Of a stretch of DNA of 64,000 nt, positions 51,406 to 59,941 are shown one piece after another; position 1 is the first letter of the stretch, and every line of letters begins with the position of its first letter. The DNA is taken from positions 1 to 64,000 of the forward strand of contig JAFMAU010000006.1 in the NCBI GenBank assembly GCA_029784825.1. The letters run 5' to 3'. A program made the position numbers and the translations under genes. The notes under the pieces are model-generated. The model worked only from the letters and a program-made list of their open reading frames with translations. It was not told the origin of the DNA and searched no databases. This DNA comes from Nitrososphaerota archaeon (GTDB taxonomy: Archaea; Thermoproteota; Nitrososphaeria; Nitrososphaerales; UBA183).

Positions 51406-51720
51406 CTACTTCTCGAGGTGTATCTCGATTGAAGAGACGTTGTTCATGGTGCCAGTCTCAATGCTCTTCACCTGCTCGGTGTTGATCGCGATCTTCTTGA
51501 CTGAGACGTCGGTCGCGAACCTCTTGGTGATTATCTGGGCCACGTCCACCGCCTTTGAAATTGCCTTGCCTCGGGCCTTTACGTGGACCCCCGCGCCGCC
51601 GTTCTGCATCACAGTCAGGCAGGCCAGGACATAGGCCATGGTTGGCTTCTTTCCTATGAAGACCGTGTTTGGTTCTCGCTGCTGAGGTTGTGTTGGTGCT
51701 TCGCTCATTGGTTGTTCCAT
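51406..51720 (-). CDS. albA: Alba chromatin/RNA-binding protein
   Basis: 104 residues from ATG 51720. Alba fold: NTVFIGKKPTMAYVLACLTV (with the K of FIGKK in the usual modified position), VHVKARGKAISKAVDVAQII, VKSIETGTMNNVSSIEIHLE. Binds DNA and RNA as dimers. TATA ccttatatc lies about 25 nt upstream, so the transcript is probably leaderless. Confidence 0.95.
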   Translation of the reverse strand: MEQPMSEAPTQPQQREPNTVFIGKKPTMAYVLACLTVMQNGGAGVHVKARGKAISKAVDVAQIITKRFATDVSVKKIAINTEQVKSIETGTMNNVSSIEIHLEK

Positions 51721-51860
51721 GGGGTTTCGCTCGCGACACGTGATATAAGGGTGGTGGACGATTAGTCCACATTCGACTTCGCTCGGCACGCCGCTGCTCC
51801 GGTGACGCGTGCGCGGCTCGCTCCGTCAACTTTATTCGCGTTCGTCTGGGCGGCTCGAAC

Positions 51861-52955
51861 GTGCGGCTCTTCGAGTACCAGGCCAAAGAACTCTTCAGAA
51901 GCTACGGCCTTCCGCTCCCGCGTTCGATGCTCGCGGCAACACCGAAGGACGTCATCGCCGCCTTCTCGGCATTGCCCAAACCCGTGGTCCTCAAGGCGCA
52001 GGTCCTCGCCGGCGGTAGAGGAAAGGCGGGCGGAGTCGTCACGGTCGGCGACTTGGCCGCGGCGTCAAGGGAGGCAGAGAGGATCTTCGCGCTCTCGATA
52101 GGAGGTGAGAAGCCGTCGGCGATCCTCGTCGAACAAGCATTCCCGCACAGGCTTGAGATGTACCTCTCGGTCACACTGGACAGGAGCGAAAGGTGCTTCG
52201 TGGCGATAGCCTCGAAGGCCGGAGGCATCGACGTTGAATCTCTCGCGGGAAAGGTGGTGAGGAAGCTCCCGCTCAGCGGCATCGACCAGGGTTTCGCGGA
52301 TTCGGTCGCCGCGGAGCTGGGCCTGCAGGGTGAACAGGCTGCATCCTTCTCCAGGATCCTGCTGTCCCTGGAGAAGCTTTCGCGCGAGAAGGAGTGCGAG
52401 CTGGCGGAGGTCAACCCGCTCGCCATAGGCGACGACGCAAGCCTGATGCCACTGGACGCCAAGGTGATCGTCGATGACAACGCCCTCTTCCGACATCCAG
52501 AGTTCGCCAAGATTCATCCGGAGGACGAGTTCGAGGGGGAGGCGTCGCGACAGGGCTTCGCCTTCGTAAGGCTGGACGGCGACGTCGCGGTGGTGGGAAA
52601 CGGCGCTGGTCTCGTCCTTTCGACGCTCGACCTCGTCGGCGACGCCGGGGGTAAGCCCGCCTGCTTCCTGGACCTCGGAGGCGGTTCCCAAAAGGAGCGC
52701 GTCGAGGCTGCGCTCCGCCTCGTCAACAGGCTGCCCAACGCCTCCAGGATACTGGTCAACATCTTCGGCGGGATAACGAGGACGACCGACGTCGCGGAGG
52801 GCATCAGGACGGTCCTTGCCGAGGGACTGAGGCCGACCTTCGCCAGGATAAGCGGTGCCGAGGAGCAGGAGGCGAGGCAGCTGCTCTCGGGGACTCCTGT
52901 GAAGCTCTACCCGACCGCCGCAGAAGCCGTGCAGGCAGTGGTGAGGGCGAAGTGA
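51861..52955 (+). CDS. sucC: Succinyl-CoA synthetase beta subunit
   Basis: 364 residues from GTG 51861. ATP-grasp domain (VVLKAQVLAGGRGKAGGVVT, ILLSLEKLSREKECELAEVN PLAI) and the CoA-ligase part GKPACFLDLGGGSQKERVEA with NIFGGITRTTDVAEG. With sucD it makes succinate and ATP from succinyl-CoA in the TCA cycle. GTGA overlap with sucD. TATA-like ctttattcg near 51828-51836. Confidence 0.95.
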   Translation: MRLFEYQAKELFRSYGLPLPRSMLAATPKDVIAAFSALPKPVVLKAQVLAGGRGKAGGVVTVGDLAAASREAERIFALSIGGEKPSAILVEQAFPHRLEMYLSVTLDRSERCFVAIASKAGGIDVESLAGKVVRKLPLSGIDQGFADSVAAELGLQGEQAASFSRILLSLEKLSREKECELAEVNPLAIGDDASLMPLDAKVIVDDNALFRHPEFAKIHPEDEFEGEASRQGFAFVRLDGDVAVVGNGAGLVLSTLDLVGDAGGKPACFLDLGGGSQKERVEAALRLVNRLPNASRILVNIFGGITRTTDVAEGIRTVLAEGLRPTFARISGAEEQEARQLLSGTPVKLYPTAAEAVQAVVRAK

Positions 52956-53824
52956 TTCTCCCCCGCGAGGGCGACCCGGTGGTCGTCCAGAACATCACCG
53001 GGAGGTTCGGCAGCCTCCACACCAAGCTCATGCTTCAGTATGGCACGCACATCGCAGCCGGTGCGGCACCCGGCAAGGGAGGTCAGAAGGTGGAAGGGGT
53101 ACCAGTCTATGACACCGTGGCCGAGGCTGTCAGCAGGTCGGGAGCCCGCGTCTCAGTCTTCTTCGTGCCCGCAGAGTTCGCACTGTCGGCCGCCGAGGAG
53201 GCAATCCGGGCAGGCATCAGGCTTCTCGTGGTCATCACCGAGCACATACCGGTCAGGGACACGCTCAGGATGCTCGACCTGGCAAGGCAGCATTCGGCCT
53301 CCATAGTGGGGCCCAACTGCCCGGGCCTCATAGTCCCCTCCCAGAAGGTGAAGCTGGGCATAATGCCGGCCAACTCGTTCAAGCCGGGCAGCATCGCCCT
53401 CTTCTCGAGGAGCGGAACGCTGACCTATGAAATAGCCAACCAGCTCTCTCTGGGGGGGCTCGGCCAGTCCGTGGCCATCGGAATAGGCGGCGACCCAGTC
53501 ACCGGCCTCACGCCGACCGAGTCCATGGACTTCGTCCAGCAGATGCGCGAGACCGAGGCGGTGGTCATGGTAGGCGAGATAGGAGGCGACGCCGAGGAGA
53601 GGCTCGCGAGGCACATCCAGAAATCTGGATACAAGAAGCCCATAGTGGCCTACGTCGCCGGAAGGTTCGCCCCCAAGGAGAAGAAGATGGGGCACGCGGG
53701 CGCCATCATCTATGGGAACGTCGGGACGGCAGACTCGAAGATCAGCGCGCTCAGGCAGGCAGGCGTGAGGGTGGCGATGACGCCGACGGAGGTCCCCCGC
53801 CTTGTCAAGGAGGCAATAAGTTGA
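52952..53824 (+). CDS. sucD: Succinyl-CoA synthetase alpha subunit
   Basis: 290 residues from GTG 52952. CoA-binding domain (VQNITGRFGSLHTKLMLQYG, VFFVPAEFALSAAEEAI), SIVGPNCPGLIVPSQ, and the phospho-His loop KKMGHAGAIIYGNVGTADSK. Normal length. Directly followed by the L40e gene 28 nt downstream. Confidence 0.96.
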   Translation: MILPREGDPVVVQNITGRFGSLHTKLMLQYGTHIAAGAAPGKGGQKVEGVPVYDTVAEAVSRSGARVSVFFVPAEFALSAAEEAIRAGIRLLVVITEHIPVRDTLRMLDLARQHSASIVGPNCPGLIVPSQKVKLGIMPANSFKPGSIALFSRSGTLTYEIANQLSLGGLGQSVAIGIGGDPVTGLTPTESMDFVQQMRETEAVVMVGEIGGDAEERLARHIQKSGYKKPIVAYVAGRFAPKEKKMGHAGAIIYGNVGTADSKISALRQAGVRVAMTPTEVPRLVKEAIS

Positions 53825-53852
53825 ATAACTCATCGAGGGCGGGACCAGGAAA

Positions 53853-54020
53853 TTGCCCATAGCCGACGTAGCGAAGAAGCAGATCGCGCAGAAGAGGAGG
53901 CTCTTCCTGAAGGTCTGCCTCCGCTGCGGGGCAAGGAACCCACTTCAGGCTGACAGGTGCAGGAAGTGCAAGGCGAAGGACCTGCGCCTGAAGAACAGGT
54001 CGGTCGGGCTCAAGAAGTAG
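53853..54020 (+). CDS. rpl40e: Ribosomal protein L40e
   Basis: 55 residues from TTG 53853: MPIADVAKKQIAQKRRLFLK then VCLRCGARNPLQADRCRKCK. Four-cysteine zinc ribbon C22/C25/C36/C39 and Lys/Arg-rich ends, as in archaeal L40e. Part of the large subunit near the stalk base. Likely co-transcribed with sucCD; aggaaa precedes the start. Confidence 0.9.
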   Translation: MPIADVAKKQIAQKRRLFLKVCLRCGARNPLQADRCRKCKAKDLRLKNRSVGLKK

Positions 54021-54075
54021 GCAAGCTCTCACCGTAGCGCCACGCATAAATTCGCAGAGGGAACGCCATCGGCTG

Positions 54076-54182
54076 GGGCCGGTCGTCTAGCCTGGTTTGG
54101 ACGTCAAGGGTAGCCTCGTCACGCTCTCACTCGGCTATGGAGAAGACGGCGAAAGTCGGCGGTCCAAATCCGCCCCGGCCCA
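54076..54182 (+). tRNA. tRNA gene with interrupted or unassigned anticodon arm
   Basis: Acceptor stem GGGCCGG (54076-54082) pairs with CCGGCCC (54175-54181), followed by discriminator A. D-arm: GTCT, AGCCTGGTTT, GGAC (54085-54102). T-arm: GGCGG, TCCAAAT, CCGCC (54158-54174), and variable loop AAGTC. The 49 nt between G54103 and 54153 should hold a 17-nt anticodon arm plus about 32 nt of intron, but no standard stem, U33 and anticodon fits. Isotype is therefore not given. CCA is not encoded. Confidence 0.65.
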
Positions 54183-54242
54183 CCTATCTGAACCGAATCC
54201 ATGGGTAGCCTTTTTCTCCTCCGAGGAGGCGACGTCCCTCCC

Positions 54243-54824
54243 ATGGCCGAACAGTTGGGCGCGAAGGCGGTCGCCGGGCGCGGACGGGTTTCCATTCTCG
54301 TCGTAGTTGCGGTCGTCCTCGTCGGATTCGCAGCCGTGACCCTCTCCGGCGCACAGCCCAGGGCCACTTCAAGCACCAGCACTCGGTTTTCAACAGGAGC
54401 GGACTCTGTGGTCTCTGCCGCGGCCGGGCAGGACGCGGCTGGGTACTCTCTGCAGTCATCGGACCCGAACCCAAACGCCAGCGGCGACTGGGCGGTGCTG
54501 GGAGCGGCCGACGGATCCCGCGCCAACATGACAGCGCTTGTGTTCAGTTCCCAGGACGACTCACAGGCCTATTTCGGGCGCCTGGTCTCGAACCTGAAGG
54601 GTCTGCCGGGGTACACCGACATCACCCCCAGCATCGCGCAGTTCCAGCAATACGGCAGCTGCTACGGCCACGGGGAGTACGTCGACAGCATATCCGTGGC
54701 CGACGGCGTGTGCACAAAGGGGAACGTCTTCCTGCAGGTCCACCTCGTGTCGGGCAAACCCTTGGACGAACTCGAGGTCGACATGACAGACCTCATGGGG
54801 GCGCTGTGCCAGAGCGTGGCGTGA
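54243..54824 (+). CDS. Secreted or anchored protein, unknown function
   Basis: 193 residues from ATG 54243, with a TATA-like cctttttct about 30 nt upstream. A membrane helix (RVSILVVVAVVLVGFAAVTL) is followed by a Ser-rich stretch and a globular outside domain with cysteines (YGSCYGHG, VADGVCTKG, GALCQSVA). Family not recognised. Confidence 0.6.
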   Translation: MAEQLGAKAVAGRGRVSILVVVAVVLVGFAAVTLSGAQPRATSSTSTRFSTGADSVVSAAAGQDAAGYSLQSSDPNPNASGDWAVLGAADGSRANMTALVFSSQDDSQAYFGRLVSNLKGLPGYTDITPSIAQFQQYGSCYGHGEYVDSISVADGVCTKGNVFLQVHLVSGKPLDELEVDMTDLMGALCQSVA

Positions 54825-54862
54825 ATCGCTGGGGGCCGACCGTCCCTTCCGGCGGATTTCCT

Positions 54863-55277
54863 CTACCGCTTGAACTTCTCGTAGGCTATCCGCGAGAGGA
54901 GGTCCGCTTCCTGGTTCTTCTCTCTGGGCACCCACTCGAATGTCACCGAACCGAACTCCTTCAGCATGTCCCTGGCCTCCTTCAGCTTCTCGAGGTAGCC
55001 CCCGCCTTTGACGGCCCACCCCTTGCTCATCTGGCCGACGAGCAGCTGTGAATCGGACCTCACCCTCACGTCGCCTTCGATGCGGAACTCCTTGAGTTTC
55101 TTCAACGCCTCGACGAGCGCGAAGTACTCTGCGAAGTTGTTGGTGACGTTGTAGCCAGCGAGGCCTTGCGCCTCGACCAGTTTCTTCTCGTTCTGATAGA
55201 TCACGTAGCCGTAGGTGCCGGTACCCGGATTAGTAGGCTCGCTAACTTAGGCCGTCGATATAGACTTCGATGACCAA
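54863..55277 (-). pseudogene. rnhA: RNase HI interrupted by a 4-bp insertion
   Basis: Minus frame from TTG 55277 reads VIEVYIDGLS then TAG; the frame one base over continues EPTNPGTGTYGYVIYQNEKK, then NVTNNFAEYFALVEALKKL, RVRSDSQLLVGQMSKGWAVK and EWVPREKNQEADLLSR. Removing the 4 nt TTAG (plus strand ctaa, 55242-55245) joins the two into one RNase H1 with D (YIDG), E (NNFAEY) and D (SDSQ) in place. RNase HI cuts RNA in RNA-DNA hybrids. As read, only the part after the first catalytic Asp is translatable from GTG 55204. Confidence 0.75.
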
Positions 55278-55830
55278 TTTAGACCACCCCCATGCGTCCG
55301 TGCAAACTTCCCTTTCGAATTCAACAACCTGACCAGAGTTCTTAACCTTTCACGAAACGCAATTTCGCGTCCGGTGAGGGGCGAAGAGCCGCTTCTCCCC
55401 AGTCTCTTCCGACGCGCGAAGGCCTTCTTGTTCCCCATGAACTCTATGACCAGTCTTGCCTCCTTGGTCTTCAGCTAGAGGTAGGGTAACAAGTCAAGAA
55501 GCAGTCTCTGGGTCGACGTGACCGGGCGATACCACGCATAGGCGTCGGCCCACTCAATATCGTTCCGATTCCTTCGCTGTTCACTGATACAGTAGAGTTT
55601 CCCTCCGTAGAATCTGGAAACAACTTGAGCGCTTTACGTTTCGTATTTGAGAACGAGACGAACGCTCGGTATGCAGGTGAAGGTCTATCCTTTCGGGTCT
55701 GCCTATTGATTGTAACCAGACCTTCACCGTCCAGGAATCCAGCCATCCATGCTCTTTCCACATCCGTCGGCTTTCGCCGCACACATCCAGATTGGAAAAA
55801 CGCTGACAAGGCCCGCGCAGGGCTTGGCAT
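55247..55830 (-). pseudogene. Decayed LAGLIDADG homing endonuclease
   Basis: From ATG 55830 the minus strand reads to PTDVERAWMAGFLDGEGLVT, a LAGLIDADG motif, then AYRAFVSFSNTKRKALKLF. After a frameshift near 55620 it continues RFYGGKLYCISEQRRNRNDI, EWADAYAWYRPVTSTQRLLL, then an in-frame TAG (55475-55477), and LKTKEARLVIEFMGNKKAFA with REIAFRERLRTLVRLLNSKG. So one frameshift and one stop break a single-motif endonuclease. It lies between the CBS gene and the broken RNase HI and reaches the start of the latter. Confidence 0.75.
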
Positions 55831-55835
55831 CGAGT

Positions 55836-56264
55836 TCAGAACCAGGGTGCCTGAAGCCTGCTTATCTGGGCCGAGACCTTGTCGACGTAATCTTCCAGGT
55901 TGGCAAGCACCGTCTTCTCTGTTATGTACCCGATGACCTTGTCTCCGTCCTTCACAAGCATCCTCCTGACCCCCTTCTCGCTCATGACCTTGGCCACGGC
56001 CGCTATGCCCTGGTTTGCCTGCACCATCAGCAGCTCCGAAGTCATGACCTCGGCAAGCGAGGTCTTGGCCGGGTCCCTCCCTTCGGCCACCACCTTGGAG
56101 ACGACGTCCCACTCTGTGACAATCCCTTCCGGGCTCTCCGGCGAACCCACTATGGCGAAGCCGTGCCTGGTCTCCTTCATCGCTCGGACCGCTTCGAGCA
56201 CTGACGTACTCCTGGAGAACGAGAGGAAGTCCTTCGCGAGTATGTCCTTTGCGTAGAGGACCAT
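55836..56264 (-). CDS. CBS-domain pair protein
   Basis: 142 residues from ATG 56264, two CBS motifs: AKDILAKDFLSFSRSTSVLE...RHGFAIVGSPESPEGIVTEW D and SELLMVQANQGIAAVAKVMS...RRMLVKDGDKVIGYITEKTV. Such pairs bind adenine nucleotides and regulate partners. The start is 6-8 nt beyond a TATA-poor region; gattatatcg near 56303-56312 is a possible promoter. Confidence 0.92.
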   Translation of the reverse strand: MVLYAKDILAKDFLSFSRSTSVLEAVRAMKETRHGFAIVGSPESPEGIVTEWDVVSKVVAEGRDPAKTSLAEVMTSELLMVQANQGIAAVAKVMSEKGVRRMLVKDGDKVIGYITEKTVLANLEDYVDKVSAQISRLQAPWF

Positions 56265-56344
56265 CGAGGGCTACAGTGGGCTCCGTGTCATTAAAGGTTT
56301 GCACGATATAATCTTCGGCAAATCAGCTCGGTACTGAGAATGAA

Positions 56345-56390
56345 AATAGAACGGAGCGGCCGTCGCTGGAGACAGGCCGCCTTCTGGTAA
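56345..56390 (-). terminator. Hairpin after TRAM gene
   Basis: On the minus strand GCGGCC ... GGCCGC with a 13-nt loop is followed by tccgttctattttcat. It begins about 20 nt past the TRAM stop codon. Confidence 0.45.
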
Positions 56391-56409
56391 CGAAGGCCCC
56401 GGAGGGACC

Positions 56410-56727
56410 TTACATTCCTGTCTCTTCGCTTTCGCTTGCGGGGCTACCCTCGGAGCCGCCAGCTCCTTCGCCCACTACTTGGGCTGTGGCGTGCCGGTTG
56501 GCGACCTGAGTCACGCGAATCTTGCCCTGCCAGCCTTGCTTTGCGCCGGCTACAAAGATGACGAAACCGTCTACCTTTGCGATGCCGTCGCCGCGCCTGC
56601 TGATCTCGGAAATGGTCACGTCGTACTCCTTTCCGACCTCAACCGGCTTTGGCTTGAAGGACCTGAATCCGCCGCCTCCTCCGCCACCGCCTCCACTGCG
56701 GCCGTATCCCCCTCGTCCGAAACTCGT
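56410..56727 (-). CDS. TRAM-domain protein, paralogue 2, with no standard start codon
   Basis: In the frame of the TRAM domain (VEVGKEYDVTISEISRRGDG, IAKVDGFVIFVAGAKQGWQG) the sequence reads back through FGRGGYGRSGGGGGGGGGFR to ACG AGT TTC at 56727, with no ATG, GTG or TTG before an upstream TAA. The paralogue at 2444 has TTG AGT TTC at the same place. A ribosome-site-like AGGATGTGA lies 4 nt before the ACG; a GTG at 56735 is one base out of frame. ACG may be the start, or one A is missing in an AAAA run. TATA-like tttaataa near 56785. Confidence 0.8.
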   Translation of the reverse strand, partial: TSFGRGGYGRSGGGGGGGGGFRSFKPKPVEVGKEYDVTISEISRRGDGIAKVDGFVIFVAGAKQGWQGKIRVTQVANRHATAQVVGEGAGGSEGSPASESEETGM

Positions 56728-56909
56728 CTTTTCACATCCTAGCGTTTCTTTCGGTTCCGCTGAAAACTTGCCCTTCGTTTCGGCTTATTAAACGCTACGA
56801 AGCATCGTGCGACCATCAGCCGTCTTTCGCCACTTGACCGGGCGCCGAGGAGGCGGGCGCATTCGGGGCGCATGGGCCCTAACTTCATTAACGGGACCGC
56901 GCGGGCTGC

Positions 56910-57110
56910 ATGATGTTGCCCCGAGAGCTTAGGTCGAAGGAGGAGTTCGAGAAGGTACTCGGGGGTGCTGTCGAAGTGAGGGTGAAGAGGGAGGGAGATG
57001 CGGCGAAGGTGAAGGTGAGGACCTCCACCCAGTTGTACACATTCAAGACCACGGGCGAAGAGGCCGACGCGCTGACCAAGGGCCTCAAAGTCGAGGTCTT
57101 CGAGTTCTAG
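56910..57110 (+). CDS. rpl38e: Ribosomal protein L38e
   Basis: 66 residues: MMLPRELRSKEEFEKVLGGA then KVKVRTSTQLYTFKTTGEEA and KGLKVEVFEF. The PRE...F, KF/VKVR...LYT pattern is that of L38e, a eukaryote-like ribosomal protein found in some TACK archaea. TATA-like ttcattaac at 56883-56891. The stop overlaps the convergent protease gene. Confidence 0.85.
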   Translation: MMLPRELRSKEEFEKVLGGAVEVRVKREGDAAKVKVRTSTQLYTFKTTGEEADALTKGLKVEVFEF

Positions 57111-57976
57111 ACGAGGAAGACAGCGAGAAGAAGGACTCCCAGAATCATCGGTATCGGAAGTCCGGGCAGCAGCTTCTTACGACCCAGCAGGAAAAGCGTC
57201 ACGACGACTCCCGCGTCTATGACGAACATGACGGAGAGTGATATCACTGGAGTCAGGTAGAACAGCGCCAGACTCGGGAGCATGGTGTAGAAGACGATGT
57301 CCCCCAGTCCGAGGGTGAACTCCCCGGCCTTGATTGACATGCCCGTCAGCGCCACGCCTCCCCCGACGCCTATCAGCTGCTTCAGCGGACCCCTGAAGAC
57401 AGCGTAGATGTCGTAGGCCGAAAACACCACCGGGAGGACCAGGGCCGTAAGCGGGGGCAGCGTCGAGGCAAAGAAGCTTCCCACCTCCGCGCCCACGAAG
57501 GCAAGAACAGCGGTCGAGAGCCACGGGTAGTTCTTCACGAAGATCGTGACTCCTATCAGGGCCACCAGGAAGGCGGACACCCCGACGTCCAGGGGGAGCT
57601 GGTAGGCGTCAGGCACGAACCTGTAGCTGAAGCTTTCGAATGTGACCAGTGTCAGCACGAATGCGGAAATGGCGACGGAGACGAAGATCAGAAGCTTGAA
57701 CGAGAAGACCATCCTGCGCCTCAGCACCCAGACAAGCAGAAGCGTCGTCGCGAAGACGACCGACACCAGGATGGCCGCGTTCACCAACGAGCCCGCCGAA
57801 GAGGGTCCGGCAGGGGCGAAGCTGTAGCCTGTCGTGCTCTGAATGTAGGTGTAGGTGGGGAGGTTCTCGTAAGTCACGAGAAGCGCGACCAGCTGGATCA
57901 CGACCACCACGCCGACCGCGAAGAGGATGTTGGGTGCCGTGATCCTCCTCTTGTCTATCTGCTCTGCTTCGCTCAT
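57107..57976 (-). CDS. Presenilin/signal-peptide-peptidase homologue
   Basis: 289 residues, about nine membrane helices. Catalytic aspartates: VVFSAYDIYAVF (YD) and GLGDIVFYTML (GLGD). C-terminal GLPIPMIL corresponds to the PAL motif region. Cuts transmembrane peptides within the membrane. Short N-terminal cytoplasmic tail (MSEAEQIDKRR). Confidence 0.9.
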   Translation of the reverse strand: MSEAEQIDKRRITAPNILFAVGVVVVIQLVALLVTYENLPTYTYIQSTTGYSFAPAGPSSAGSLVNAAILVSVVFATTLLLVWVLRRRMVFSFKLLIFVSVAISAFVLTLVTFESFSYRFVPDAYQLPLDVGVSAFLVALIGVTIFVKNYPWLSTAVLAFVGAEVGSFFASTLPPLTALVLPVVFSAYDIYAVFRGPLKQLIGVGGGVALTGMSIKAGEFTLGLGDIVFYTMLPSLALFYLTPVISLSVMFVIDAGVVVTLFLLGRKKLLPGLPIPMILGVLLLAVFLV

Positions 57977-58033
57977 CGGTATCCGTCCGGCCGGGCCATC
58001 GGCCAGCTAAAAGAGATTCCTCGCGTTTCGGAC

Positions 58034-58483
58034 TCAGAGCGTGGCGGGTGCCTGCCGCTTCTGCCTCGACAGCCATTGGGTGAGCACGAAAGCCCCAGCG
58101 TAGACAGCGGCGGAGAACTCCATGCCCTGAAGAGGCAGAAGCGGGATTCCGGCGAAGACGAGCGATACGTCTCCCACTGCGTCCTGAAGCGTCAGAGCGG
58201 GGATGAAGAAGAGCACGAAGCTCGTGAAGAGCCTCATTTCAGAGCTCACCGACCGGCGAATCGCGAAGTACCAGATACCGCAGTAGACGGCGGAGAGCAT
58301 GAGGCCTGCGAAGATCGGCGTCCACCTGCCGAACACGGAAAGCTCCCAGGCCATCAGCTTGTTGGTCTCCACGTAGGTCGTGCCGTTGTCAAAGAGTATG
58401 GTGAGGGTCGTGGCGACTGCGTTGGAGCCTAGAGCGAGCACCAGTGAAACGAACCATATCTTGCTGTTGCGGCCCCGACTCAA
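58034..58483 (-). CDS. Four-helix membrane protein, unknown family
   Basis: 149 residues with four hydrophobic helices (IWFVSLVLALGSNAVATTLT; TPIFAGLMLSAVYCGIWYFA; LFTSFVLFFIPALTLQDAVG; FSAAVYAGAFVLTQWLS). No cysteine pairs or catalytic motif seen. It follows the presenilin-like gene upstream on the same strand, 57 nt away. Confidence 0.75.
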   Translation of the reverse strand: MSRGRNSKIWFVSLVLALGSNAVATTLTILFDNGTTYVETNKLMAWELSVFGRWTPIFAGLMLSAVYCGIWYFAIRRSVSSEMRLFTSFVLFFIPALTLQDAVGDVSLVFAGIPLLPLQGMEFSAAVYAGAFVLTQWLSRQKRQAPATL

Positions 58484-58539
58484 AACGGCGTGCTAACACT
58501 TGAGGGCGCCAGCTTCAGTTCATAACCTTACTGGTTGGG

Positions 58540-59796
58540 TCAGACTTGGAATTCTTGGCCCGGCATGGCAGCTTCAGCCTCTGCGCCAAGCTCCGAATGC
58601 AGGTTCTCCGCCAACGCGACGCAAGACTCCTCTTCGCCGTGGACCGTGAGGAACCTCGGGGAGCCCCGGACCAGCTTCAGGTCGCCCATCAGCTGTCCCT
58701 TTCCGCTGTGAGACGAGAAGTCGAAACGCCTCACCTCGGCCTTCACTTTGGTGGGCTTGCCCTTGTAGATGGTCAGTCCCTTGTCTATGAGCGTCCTGCC
58801 CGGAGTGCCGGGCACCTGGAAGCTCACGATCGCCACGCCGTTCTTCTCGTCCATGGACAGGTTCTCATTATAGAATATCGAAGAGCCTCCTACCAGCATC
58901 CCCGCAGGCGACACTATCACGCCGGGCCTCTTCACCAGCCTCCTCCTCTGGGTCCAGGCTGTCACCTCCTCGATCTGTTCGAGCATCCTCCTCAGCGCAG
59001 CGCCGTCCCTGAGGTACTCTTGATAGCGGAGCAGGATGCCGTTGACCTTCAGAGCCATGCCGTCCATGGCTATGGGGTGCTTGAAGCCGTTCTTGACGAG
59101 CGTCATGGCGACCTCCTGGGCCCGCCCCACGGAGAACGCCGGGACGAGAAGCACGCCGCCCCTGCCCACGACCTCGTCGGCGAAGTCGACCAGTTCGCTC
59201 TCCGCCTTCTGGCGCGCCGGGTGGTCGGCGGTCGCATAGGTGCTCTCGGTGATGACCATGTTCGCCTCGCCGTAGTTCTTGGACGACCCCGCCAGCAGGT
59301 TGGTCTCCTCCGCGTTTATGTCGCCCGTGTAGAGGAGCCGCTTGGAGCCTGCCTCGACGGCAACGATGGCGGAACCCGGAATGTGGCCCGCGTCGTAGAA
59401 TGTGATCGTCATGTCCCCTATCTGGAAAGGCTCGCCGTAGCCGTGGTTCACTGTGTTGGAGCCCATAGCCATCAGGTCGATGAACTCGAAGGGGAGGTAC
59501 TGGCCCGAGATCTTGATGAAGTCCTGTATCAGGAGGTTCGAAAGCTCGGCGGTGACCGGCGTTGCGTGAAGTTTCATCTTCCCGCCGAGGAAGTGGAGGG
59601 GGGCGGCGCCGGAGTGGTCCAGGTGGGCGTGGCTGAGCACGATTGCCTTGATGTCCTTGGGCGGCACGTGCATCGGGAAACCGGGCACCTTCGTGGTTAG
59701 AGCGCCGTAATCGAGCAGGACCTTGGTGTCCCTGTGTGAGACGAGAAACGCGGAGCGGCCGACCTGCCTGGCGGCTCCCAGAACCTTAACTTCCAA
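58540..59796 (-). CDS. Beta-CASP ribonuclease (aCPSF2/RNase J-like)
   Basis: 418 residues. HxHxDH motif VLSHAHLDHSGAAP, motif 3 FYDAGHIPGSAIV, motif 4 LLYTGDINAEE, then beta-CASP MVITESTYATADHP, FSVGRAQEVAMTL and the terminal His motif RRFDFSSHSGKGQL and FLTVHGEEES. Acts in RNA 3-prime processing and decay. No KH extension is present, so aCPSF2-like rather than aCPSF1. Confidence 0.9.
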   Translation of the reverse strand: MEVKVLGAARQVGRSAFLVSHRDTKVLLDYGALTTKVPGFPMHVPPKDIKAIVLSHAHLDHSGAAPLHFLGGKMKLHATPVTAELSNLLIQDFIKISGQYLPFEFIDLMAMGSNTVNHGYGEPFQIGDMTITFYDAGHIPGSAIVAVEAGSKRLLYTGDINAEETNLLAGSSKNYGEANMVITESTYATADHPARQKAESELVDFADEVVGRGGVLLVPAFSVGRAQEVAMTLVKNGFKHPIAMDGMALKVNGILLRYQEYLRDGAALRRMLEQIEEVTAWTQRRRLVKRPGVIVSPAGMLVGGSSIFYNENLSMDEKNGVAIVSFQVPGTPGRTLIDKGLTIYKGKPTKVKAEVRRFDFSSHSGKGQLMGDLKLVRGSPRFLTVHGEEESCVALAENLHSELGAEAEAAMPGQEFQV

Positions 59797-59941
59797 CTAA
59801 TCGAAATCCTTTGAAACATGCGAGATTTTGATTGTCTATAAGCCTTTCCTTCAATCGGGGTCCGATTGACTGAGTGCGCAGGAGACGCAAGGCCCGCGGC
59901 CGCGATTCACTTTATACGAGCCAAGGCCAGAGCGCCCCTCC

